In this document: positions 25,131 through 32,064 of the stretch, one piece after another
How positions within the stretch are numbered: position 1 is the stretch's first letter
Layout: each line of letters starts with the position of its first letter
Assembly: GCF_900104475.1 (NCBI RefSeq)
Contig: NZ_FNJR01000001.1
Location: 62,001 to 126,000 of the forward strand
Reading direction: 5' to 3'
DNA: 64,000 nucleotides
From: Actinopolyspora xinjiangensis
GTDB taxonomy: Bacteria > Actinomycetota > Actinomycetes > Mycobacteriales > Pseudonocardiaceae
Position numbers and translations under genes: made by a program
Notes under the pieces: model-generated
What the model saw: only the letters and a program-made list of their open reading frames with translations
Told to the model about the DNA's origin: nothing
Database searches by the model: none

Positions 25131-25676
25131 TCAGGTGGGTGACGCAACGTTCCACGGGATAGCAAAAAAGCCAAACGAGTGTTGAATTTTCTCGGTCACG
25201 ACCGAAGTCGCGCCCCTGGTGTTTTGATGGGATGCGTGATGGCGCTGCCCAGATATCCGAGGTACCCAATCGTGTTGGGATGATTCGGGTGCCAGTGCCG
25301 CGAGGAACTCCGAAATGTTGTCAGGTCGTGGGGTAGCACCGGGATATATCTCGGTGGTGGCCAGGACAGTCCCGTCGAGATAAGCGACAGTGTAGGTTCG
25401 TATCCCGGAACAACGATGTGTGCCGGAGTAAAGTCCGTGCTGATCACATCGGTTTTCCATAGAGATGAGAAACTCGTCGAGGAAGGCGGGGCTCGTTCGC
25501 TGTCGTGAGGATCCGGACAGAAACACTCGGCGACCTCGTCCAGGACTGGCTCGATCCGTTCCAGCATGCGCGAGATCATTGAACTGACTCGTACCTCGCA
25601 ATGCGGCAAGTTGCTTCTGTGTCAGATGGATCCGGTAATACTCCGGGAACACCACCAGTGTCGTAAATATCGACAT
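25131..25676 (-). pseudogene. Broken gene of unknown family
   Basis: One minus-strand frame begins MSIFTTLVVFPEYYRIHLTQ KQLAALRG and later reads RTSPAFLDEFLISMENRCDQ, then TYTVAYLDGTVLATTEIYPG, which look like real protein. Between about 25610 and 25530 the protein-like text is in a different frame (VSSMISRMLERIEPVLDEVA). This suggests two compensating indels in a gene of roughly 180 codons. I do not recognise a family. The next minus-strand gene is the Imm1-like pseudogene. Confidence 0.35.
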
Positions 25677-25864
25677 CCAGTTCCTCAGATAATGGCGAAT
25701 TTGGTCACCGACTAGCCCGACAACGCAGCACAATTGGTCTTCACTTTAAGGGGCCCCACCCAAAATGAGAAATCCAGTGTAGATCACTTCCTCTTGTCTA
25801 GTCTCGCTTATTTTTCTATTAAAGATACGGTATAAAATCACCCGCAAAGAGAAGTTGAATAATA

Positions 25865-26560
25865 TTGATTAAACTTAAGCGCACATCGATCGCCGTAGGG
25901 TTGCTGCTAGTAACTTCTTTCGCGGCCCCAACAGGAACAGCACTAGCAGAAGAGCAAACCAAGGGTAAGCAAGGAGCAGGAAGCACTGGCGAGCTAAAAT
26001 TACTATCAGAGGAACAGTACGAGCTATACAAAGACAAAATGGAAAGCAAAATCAATATCGGGCTCCCCAAGAAAGAGGCATCCAGCGCGGTTATATCCGA
26101 ATATGAATTAGGATCATCTGAGGAGACGAATAACTCTTCAGGGAATTCTGCTAAAGCCACTGATCCATGGAACATCATGGACAGTCCAAGTGATAGAAAT
26201 GGTCATACTAACCCAATTCGCTATGGCTGGAAGGGAAATGGACCTAACTGCGATGGCGGTTTTGGGTATGCTAAGTACTCAGTGAAGCATAATATAAATA
26301 GTGTCGATCTGGTCGCTAAAACAGTCAGACGTGGTACCCCGCACTACCATAGTCACCCACGCGGTCCTCGCTTTATTGGTCACATTGTAGGAGAAGCGCC
26401 TAACGGTGTCTATATTGATGAAAAAATCATAGTTGGTTCAAACAGAGACACATACTCCTACTGCATGCAGAGCAATAGCCCTGACGGCCTCCGAGTGGGT
26501 GTCATTACGGCATACTGTGAAGGAAAGAAACTTTGCCCGAGTGAAGTGAATAGGATATAA
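25865..26560 (+). CDS. Secreted protein of unknown function, AT-rich gene
   Basis: The 231-residue protein has a clear signal peptide (KLKRTSIAVGLLLVTSFAAP, cleavage after ALA near residue 28). A Lys/Glu/Ser-rich linker follows to about residue 115 and then a compact domain with NGPNCDGGFGYAKYSVKHNI, HYHSHPRGPRFIGHIVGEAP and three further cysteines near the C-terminus. The start is TTG 25865. Codon use (AAA, ATA, AGA) is very unlike the rest of the window, so the gene is probably recently acquired. It is followed by a strong hairpin and then a second AT-rich gene. I do not recognise the family; the HYHSHPRG histidines could bind metal. Confidence 0.65.
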   Translation: MIKLKRTSIAVGLLLVTSFAAPTGTALAEEQTKGKQGAGSTGELKLLSEEQYELYKDKMESKINIGLPKKEASSAVISEYELGSSEETNNSSGNSAKATDPWNIMDSPSDRNGHTNPIRYGWKGNGPNCDGGFGYAKYSVKHNINSVDLVAKTVRRGTPHYHSHPRGPRFIGHIVGEAPNGVYIDEKIIVGSNRDTYSYCMQSNSPDGLRVGVITAYCEGKKLCPSEVNRI

Positions 26561-26586
26561 TTCGGCCAAGTTGATGATTCATTAGG

Positions 26587-26613
26587 GTCAGCTACGCTTC
26601 GAGCGTAGCTGAC
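26587..26613 (+). terminator. Perfect 12-bp hairpin between the two AT-rich genes
   Basis: GTCAGCTACGCT (26587-26598) pairs with AGCGTAGCTGAC (26602-26613) around TCG, followed by TCCGTATTTTAA. The stem ends 23 bases before the next ATG and begins 26 bases after the previous stop. It can act as a terminator or attenuator of the downstream gene, or stabilise the 3' end of the secreted-protein mRNA. Confidence 0.7.
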
Positions 26614-26636
26614 TCCGTATTTTAAGGAAGGCTATC

Positions 26637-27074
26637 ATGACAGGTAAATATTTTAATTCGGATAATTCAAATCCGAAAAACCCAAAGCGATCATCGCCCG
26701 CCGATGAATCTTTCTTGCTTCTAAAGAAGGATCTCGAGGCTGCCTCTCTAGATCTTAAATCCGCAGAAAACAGAAACGAGGAACTAACTGAAAGATTTTT
26801 CCTTCATGATATCCAAAGGATAGAAGAAAACACAGCGAAGATAATACTTTTTTTCCATGAAACACCAAATATGCTTGCCCGGTTTTTGACTCGAAAAAAG
26901 CAGCCTATAGCCATCCTGTACTCTCTAACTTTCCCGGACGGAAGAGCACACAACCTAGAAATGCCCAGCCTGGAGATACACGAATTTGTTTCAACAGGAG
27001 GAGCGAACGAGGAAACAGTAAGAGGAGAAGACAATGAAGGAAACTTGGTGATAGACGCTCGAACCAAACTCTGA
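26637..27074 (+). CDS. Hypothetical cytoplasmic protein, AT-rich gene
   Basis: The 145-residue protein has ATG 26637 preceded by AAGGAAGG. It has a polar N-terminus, a predicted coiled-coil stretch (DLEAASLDLKSAENRNEELT, about 32-52), then a beta-rich part (QPIAILYSLTFPDGRAHNLE) ending in a hydrophilic tail. No signal peptide or TM segment is visible. Base composition matches the secreted-protein gene before it, so they probably arrived together; a chaperone or immunity role is possible but unsupported. I do not recognise a family. Confidence 0.55.
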   Translation: MTGKYFNSDNSNPKNPKRSSPADESFLLLKKDLEAASLDLKSAENRNEELTERFFLHDIQRIEENTAKIILFFHETPNMLARFLTRKKQPIAILYSLTFPDGRAHNLEMPSLEIHEFVSTGGANEETVRGEDNEGNLVIDARTKL

Positions 27075-27486
27075 AATATGAGTAATATTTAATGAAGGTT
27101 ATGCAGGTGCGTGATTAAAAGGGGGAGACTTCATTTCTCCAGAGTCCCGACCGGAGTTGTTCCCAGCGGGGAAGCCTTCTCCGGGGAGGAGTTTCCTGTC
27201 TCCTTCTCTGTGGCAAACCCCCTGGTCAGCGATTCTGTGCATAACCTTCAATGGTCGATCAATTTTTTCACAGATATTTCATATCTTATGTCGGAACGGT
27301 CAACCGTTTATCACCGAAAAAGACATGCAAGGAAATATTTATATCAAACCGACTGGACAGATACCAGCCGCAACGTGTACCTGGGAGGTTGCTTCGGCGA
27401 TCTACGCGTTCGCCACTCGGAACGTCTGCTAAATCTGTACAGTATCCTGAACGCGGAACCACTCCTCCGGGAGGCCACTGATCGTC
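27075..27486. other. 412-bp stretch with overlapping unsupported frames
   Basis: Three overlapping plus-strand frames are open here and none is clearly coding. The most curious is a 35-codon frame at 27325-27432, ending PAATCTWEVASAIYAFATRN then VC and stop, whose Cys/Thr/Ser-rich end recalls a modified-peptide core, but it lacks a good ribosome binding site and no modification enzyme is nearby. Confidence 0.3.
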
Positions 27487-27651
27487 GTGCCCGCCGTGTC
27501 CACGCTGCTCCTCGTCAACCTTTTGTGCCTCGTTGCCATAATCTTATTTTATTTACGAGACAAAAACGGTAACAGCAAGGCTATCGTTGTGCTAGCTTGC
27601 GTGTCGGCTTTGACTGCGTTAACATCATCAGGAATTGTTTTGTTTTCTTAG
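27487..27651 (+). CDS. 54-residue membrane peptide
   Basis: From GTG 27487 the frame reads VPAVSTLLLVNLLCLVAIIL, then FYLRDKNGNSKAIVVLACVS and ALTALTSSGIVLFS: two TM segments joined by a charged loop. GGGAGG lies 12 bases upstream, rather far. The stop at 27651 is 10 bases before the ATG of another small membrane protein, so the two could form an operon. The function is unknown; small two-TM proteins are often transport accessories or toxins. Confidence 0.4.
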   Translation: MPAVSTLLLVNLLCLVAIILFYLRDKNGNSKAIVVLACVSALTALTSSGIVLFS

Positions 27652-27661
27652 GGTGTTCGAG

Positions 27662-27919
27662 ATGAATCGGATGCGTGAGAAAATTTTCCTCGGTGCCGCA
27701 CTGCTGACAGGGACGATCATCCTGGCAGCATCGATGCTGCTCGGTGGTGTTCCGTCGAGTATGTTGTGCATCCTACTGTTGCCGCTCATACCGCTGGGCG
27801 CACTCACGACAGGAGCTCTCACGCTGGTGTTCACACGGCACAACAGCGGAGCTGCGGAATATCGGGGACCCCTCGCCGAAAAAACTCCGCGTGCCATGTC
27901 GACCGGTCTAGTGTCGTGA
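27662..27919 (+). CDS. 85-residue two-TM protein
   Basis: From ATG 27662 the protein reads MNRMREKIFLGAALLTGTII, then LAASMLLGGVPSSMLCILLL, then a short cytoplasmic tail after LTLVFTRHN. It has two TM hairpins and no recognisable domain. It starts 10 bases after the preceding membrane peptide and base composition here returns toward that of the chromosome. The function is unknown. Confidence 0.5.
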   Translation: MNRMREKIFLGAALLTGTIILAASMLLGGVPSSMLCILLLPLIPLGALTTGALTLVFTRHNSGAAEYRGPLAEKTPRAMSTGLVS

Positions 27920-28408
27920 GTCGGTGATTCGGATGCAGCAGGGGTTTACGGGAGAGCCGGGAAACTTCGAACGTCACAGCTGATCAGATTGCTGCTCAGC
28001 CAGCTCCAGGTACCGAGTACATACTCGTCCCCGATGCTGTGACCAGCAGCTGTACACGCTCGCGTTCCACTTCTCCCGGTTCTTTCTAAACCTCGGGCCT
28101 TATCCAGTGGTCCGGCCATATCAAGAAAGGCCCCGCGATGCACTCGAATGCCTCCTCACGGAGTGACTACGCGGTTCGCGACGTAAGGCGCCTGTTGCCC
28201 GGTTGATCGAGGGTGGTCGGCACTCAGGAGGCACAGGATCGGGGAAGCGTAGCAAGGCCAGGTGACTGAGGAACACAGTCGCCTGGGAGCTCATGGTGTT
28301 CGGACCACGAGTTCGGCAACCGCGACCGAACACTGCGTAAGACGCCAGCTCACAGCTCTGGATTTCGCCGAGAAAACGCCGCCGCCAACGTGGTGGTGAC
28401 GCAGCGCT
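27920..28408. other. Gene-free stretch before the CRISPR remnant
   Basis: No supported gene is seen on either strand. The region may hold the CRISPR leader if transcription of the short array runs rightward, but it is not notably AT-rich, so the leader is probably lost. Confidence 0.35.
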
Positions 28409-28554
28409 GGTTCGCCCCGCGCGGGGGGCCTGCGGCAGCCGACACCAACCACCACAGTGGCCAGACGGTCTATCCCCGCGTGCGCGCGGCCTACTGCCGG
28501 TGTTCCCCGCTGAGGCGTTTCCCGCCGGTCCATCCCCGCGCGTGCGGGGCCTAC
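28409..28554 (+). CRISPR. Three degenerate CRISPR repeats with type I-E geometry
   Basis: Units start at 28409, 28467 and 28527. The last two are 28 bases long, share the cores TCCCCGCG and GGCCTAC, and are separated by a 32-base spacer, the 60-61-bp period of type I-E arrays. The best unit contains CATCCCCGCGCGTGCGGGGC, close to the common actinobacterial repeat GTGCTCCCCGCGCACGCGGG read on the other strand. The first unit has lost two bases in the stem. The three differ from each other, so the array looks dead or nearly so. No cas1, cas2, cas3 or cas6 is nearby; the type III operon starts 1.4 kb to the right. Confidence 0.6.
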
Positions 28555-28714
28555 ACTCACTGCGCTGGGATGTTAGCAGCACGAGTGCCCGTTGAGAACC
28601 ACTCGGTGCGGCGGCATCGGCTGATTCGGCACTCCTTACTCCCTTCGGCGAGGCGTAGATTTCCCACGAAATCGCCGCGCCGGACGGCTCGGACCAACGG
28701 GGAAGCGGCCTCGG
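28555..28714. other. Region downstream of the SAVED gene with a hairpin
   Basis: GATTTCCCACGAAATCGC (28658-28675) is one of the window's recurring short palindromes. It lies 40 bp after the SAVED gene stop on the minus strand, where it can act as a terminator. No gene is seen. Confidence 0.4.
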
Positions 28715-29887
28715 TCAACCGTCGCGAACCGTTTCGGCCTCCGGCTCGGCGGGGAGTGCTTCAAGCTCCTCGCTCGGCCGCTCGGGCTTCCGGTCGGATT
28801 CCTCGCTCCGGACGGAATCCTCCACTTCGGAAGGAAACGGCGGCGTCGTGGGCTGCGATTCCCGCACCCGTACGGGGATGAAACTGTCGTCGTCGCGGTC
28901 GTAGTACATCAAGTGCGTGCCGTGGAAGAACCGGCACTCGTGCTGCGAGAGGTGCCACCCGACGGCGAGCATCACCGCCTTCGGGGCCATCGCGACGAGG
29001 ACGAGTTCCCGCTCCCCTGCTTCGTGCTTGATACGCACCAGCTGCGCGGCGATCTCCTCTCCCAGATGCCCCATGTCGGTACCGGACAGTTCCGGGAAAT
29101 AGTTCCGCGCCAACCTCGCGTCCGGATGGGTGATGGTGTGTACGTGGTTGACCCCGAACTCGCGGAACCGCTGAGAGCTCTTCTCGTTGAATCTCCATGC
29201 GGCGGGTGTACAAGCCAACCACACCCCCACCCGTCCTGGCGGGGACTGCCCGTCGAGCCGCCGCACCACCGAACTGCTGCGTACACGGGGCCGTCCTGCC
29301 AGGGCGAACTCCTCCTCCGTACTCTTCGGCTGCAGTTCGAGCAGCCGCAGGCTGTCGGGGTGAGGCAGGTAGGCACCGACCGTCAGCGCCATCGGCCAGA
29401 GCATGTTCGGCGCCACGGTGTAGCCGGTGTCGTCGCGATCACTGTTGATGGCCTCCTCCACAGCGGTACTGATCTCGTGACACGGTTCCACGACGTCGAT
29501 CACACCGCCGCTGGTGCGCTGTTTGAGATCCACCCAGCGAACCACCGAGCGCATCGACATCCGGCGGTTGCGCGCGGCGTCCAGCGAGTGCTCGTGCCAG
29601 TTCGGCATCGACTCGTCGAGCAGGTGGACGTAGAACAGCGTGCCCAGCCTCCGATGCAACCGGGCGCGCCAGGCCAGCCCGAACAGCAGTACGCCCAACG
29701 CCGCGATACCCACACCCCAGCGCGTCAGCACGACGTAGCCGTCGCTCGGATCTCTCGGGAACAGGTCCTCCAGCACCAGCGCCAGCGAGGCGGTGATCAG
29801 CGAGGCGGCCACCACGACCAGCGCGTTCGCGACGAAGATCTTGGTCTCACCGCTCTGCCGGAACGGACGACGCCAGAACTTGACCAT
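28715..29887 (-). CDS. Two-TM SAVED-domain protein, candidate cyclic-oligonucleotide effector
   Basis: The 390-residue protein has two N-terminal TM segments (about 16-38, FVANALVVVAASLITASLAL; and about 52-70, RWGVGIAALGVLLFGLAW). A soluble domain follows, about 95-345, ending MAPKAVMLAVGWHLSQHECR then FFHGTHLMYYDRDDDSFIPV, the C-terminal pattern of SAVED domains, which bind cyclic oligonucleotides. The last 45 residues are acidic. ATG 29887 has GAGGGGG before it. It is divergent from the Cas10 operon, 104 bp away, suggesting a membrane effector that reacts to oligoadenylates made by Cas10. The family call rests on the C-terminal pattern and context. Confidence 0.65.
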   Translation of the reverse strand: MVKFWRRPFRQSGETKIFVANALVVVAASLITASLALVLEDLFPRDPSDGYVVLTRWGVGIAALGVLLFGLAWRARLHRRLGTLFYVHLLDESMPNWHEHSLDAARNRRMSMRSVVRWVDLKQRTSGGVIDVVEPCHEISTAVEEAINSDRDDTGYTVAPNMLWPMALTVGAYLPHPDSLRLLELQPKSTEEEFALAGRPRVRSSSVVRRLDGQSPPGRVGVWLACTPAAWRFNEKSSQRFREFGVNHVHTITHPDARLARNYFPELSGTDMGHLGEEIAAQLVRIKHEAGERELVLVAMAPKAVMLAVGWHLSQHECRFFHGTHLMYYDRDDDSFIPVRVRESQPTTPPFPSEVEDSVRSEESDRKPERPSEELEALPAEPEAETVRDG

Positions 29888-29991
29888 GAATCCCCCTCAC
29901 GATCGATGATCGTTCGGTAACCTACCGCAGTGATCACCACTGGTGTTCCGCCGAACGCGCATTCGACTCGCGCAGCCTGGGGAGGCAGTGC
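29888..29991. promoter_or_regulatory. Divergent promoter region of the SAVED gene and type III operon
   Basis: On the minus strand TAGGTT (complement at 29920-29925) is a good -10 hexamer for the SAVED gene, 32 bases before its ATG. The overlapping palindromes GATCGATGATC and GTGATCAC lie at 29901-29911 and 29930-29937 and could be shared operators. For the plus-strand operon a strong GGGGAGG lies seven bases before the TTG start. Co-regulation of both transcripts is inferred. Confidence 0.5.
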
Positions 29992-32064
29992 TTGAACGAC
30001 ACCTTCGTGAACCCCTACACCTTCGTTCCGCTCCCGAAAGCTGCCCCGCACCGCTGTGAACCACACGGCCACCACGGACAGGGCGAGCTGCTCTCGGGAA
30101 AGCTGGAGCTCACGCTCCACGCGCGAACCCCGCTGCTGATCCGCGAGATGAACGAGACGGAGAAAGCGGAACCCGACCTGCCGCGCAGACCCGACGGCAC
30201 CCCGATCATCCCCGGCTCCTCGCTGAAGGGAGCCCTGCGCTCGCTGCACGAGACCCTCACCGGCAGCTGCCTGCGAGTGTTCGACGAGGAATTCGTGCCC
30301 GGCTACCGCGATCCCGCCTCCACGGAGAGATCCGGCAAGCGGCACATGGCGATCGTGGAGCGGCACCACAGCGAGGAGACCCCGCCGGTGCTGCGGCTGT
30401 GCGACAAGAAATCGCGCGAAGCTCGGCTGCGCCAGGAGGAACTCGCACGAATCCACCGCGAGGAAGGGCCGCTGACCTCCGGTGACCGGCTGGAGGTGGA
30501 TTTCGATGACGAAAGCGGAAGACCAGTACGAGCCCGCCATCATTCCGAAGGCAAGTGGGTGGTGTTGCTCAGCGACGCGAGCGCACGCAAGCAGCACCAG
30601 CCCTACTACGCCCACATCCGCAGATTCACTGGCGAATCCCCCGAGCAGCAGCTCCAACAGGAGGTTTGGGACGACTTCCGCAGCGCCGTCGAGAACGCCG
30701 ACGAGCTGCGCACCGCACAACAGAACAAACGGGACGAGCAGAACCCCTTCACCGAGGTGACCTTCACCCACGTGCCGAAGGGCCGGAAGCCCGAGCAGGG
30801 CACCAGGTACGAGCTCGGCAGACGACACCTGGTCTCGAAACGACTACGGCCGGGCCAGCCGGTGTGGGTGACCACGAAGTCCAACGGCGAGATCGACAGC
30901 CTGCGGCTGGGCATGCTCGGACGTCACGCCGGTAAGTACACCGCCGGAGAGCGCATGGAGCCCGAACTGCGGCCCTGCCGCTACGACGACGATCTCTGCC
31001 CGAGCTGCCGGTTGTTCGGTTCCGCCGACACGGCGGGCAAGGACAGCGAGGAAGCACAGCAGCGCTCCTACCGGGGCCACGTCCGCGTCGGCGACGCGGT
31101 GGCGATCAACGAGGTGACGCCGCGGTCCGTGACGCTGCCGCCGATGGGCATTCCACGCCCCGGGGCTGGGCAGTTCTACCTGGTCAACGACGCCAAGGTT
31201 CGGGGCAACGCTGCGGTGGACCCGCCACTGCGGGAATGGGGCTCGGCCGCCGACCACGGTGATCAGCCACGTGGTCTTCGAGGCCGCAAGCACTACTGGC
31301 ACACCCCGACCGAGAACGGAGAAAAGCCGAGTCGAGCCGAGGCGCGGAAACACCAGCTCAAGAGCAACATGACCAGTGAGGCGAAGCTGTTTCCGACCGG
31401 AACCCGCTTCGAAGTCACCATCGCTTTCACCGATATCGACGAGGTCCAGCTCGGTGGTCTGCTGGCCTGCCTGTCCCCGAGCTCGGTGCTGGGCGGAGAA
31501 CTCTGGCAGCACGTCGGCGGCGGTCGCCCGCTCGGCCTCGGCTCCTGCACGTTCGAACTCGACGAGGACGCCAGTGAGATCCGGCGTTCCGGCGCACGCT
31601 ACGGCGCGGCGCACGAACCGGTGGCTCCGACACCGGAGCGGTTCTTGACGGAGTTCCAGAGCTGGATGCGCCGACACGCCCCAGCCGCGCACGAACTCTG
31701 GCCGAAGCTGGGTAAGGCGCTGTCCCCGAACAGCGTGAATCCGAACTCGGTTTGGTACCCGCCGGGCGCGTACTGGGACCAGAAGGATTCCGAGGACTTC
31801 GACCGGGGCTACGAGTTCTGGAAGCGGACCAGCGGTACAGAGCTGAAGCCCAATACCGACGGTCCCCGAACAGGTTACCCGTTGCTGGCACTGCCGGACA
31901 TCGACGAGCAGCACCAGGAACTGCCGATCATTCCCAATGCCCAGGGCAGCGACGAGGAGAAGGCCGAAAAGCTGCCGAACCAGGCGTGGCCTCCGAGTAA
32001 CCAGCGAAGCGGCGCACGGGACAACGCGAACCGGAAGAACAACCGGAAAGGCAAGCGGAGATGA
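29992..32064 (+). CDS. Large RAMP (Cas7-type) protein, TIGR03986-like
   Basis: The 690-residue protein starts at TTG 29992. Residues 20-90 form a RAMP fold with PIIPGSSLKGALRSLHET (about 70-87). A long insertion (about 95-330) follows, then CPSCRLFGSADTAG (about 336), MGIPRPG, and the glycine-rich loop GGGRPLGLGSC (about 509). The last 130 residues are charged and end in a basic tail. This fits the TIGR03986 RAMP family found with type III-D systems. It should coat crRNA and contact target RNA. It is first in the operon and overlaps cas10 by ATGA. Confidence 0.75.
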   Translation: MNDTFVNPYTFVPLPKAAPHRCEPHGHHGQGELLSGKLELTLHARTPLLIREMNETEKAEPDLPRRPDGTPIIPGSSLKGALRSLHETLTGSCLRVFDEEFVPGYRDPASTERSGKRHMAIVERHHSEETPPVLRLCDKKSREARLRQEELARIHREEGPLTSGDRLEVDFDDESGRPVRARHHSEGKWVVLLSDASARKQHQPYYAHIRRFTGESPEQQLQQEVWDDFRSAVENADELRTAQQNKRDEQNPFTEVTFTHVPKGRKPEQGTRYELGRRHLVSKRLRPGQPVWVTTKSNGEIDSLRLGMLGRHAGKYTAGERMEPELRPCRYDDDLCPSCRLFGSADTAGKDSEEAQQRSYRGHVRVGDAVAINEVTPRSVTLPPMGIPRPGAGQFYLVNDAKVRGNAAVDPPLREWGSAADHGDQPRGLRGRKHYWHTPTENGEKPSRAEARKHQLKSNMTSEAKLFPTGTRFEVTIAFTDIDEVQLGGLLACLSPSSVLGGELWQHVGGGRPLGLGSCTFELDEDASEIRRSGARYGAAHEPVAPTPERFLTEFQSWMRRHAPAAHELWPKLGKALSPNSVNPNSVWYPPGAYWDQKDSEDFDRGYEFWKRTSGTELKPNTDGPRTGYPLLALPDIDEQHQELPIIPNAQGSDEEKAEKLPNQAWPPSNQRSGARDNANRKNNRKGKRR

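Noticed and set aside
27111..27572. A 153-codon plus-strand frame in the AT-rich island
   Set aside because: Overlaps other open frames, no ribosome binding site and no protein-like pattern; kept only as an unsupported stretch.
28121..28582. A minus-strand frame of 153 codons with RPRTRGDGP and RPRARGDRP repeats
   Set aside because: These residues are the usual false translation of I-E-type CRISPR repeats; the frame spans the degenerate array and has no other protein features.
28715..29887. Reading the SAVED protein as a CBASS effector
   Set aside because: No CD-NTase, E1/E2-like or other CBASS gene is nearby; the adjacent Cas10 with GGDD is a better source of a cyclic nucleotide.
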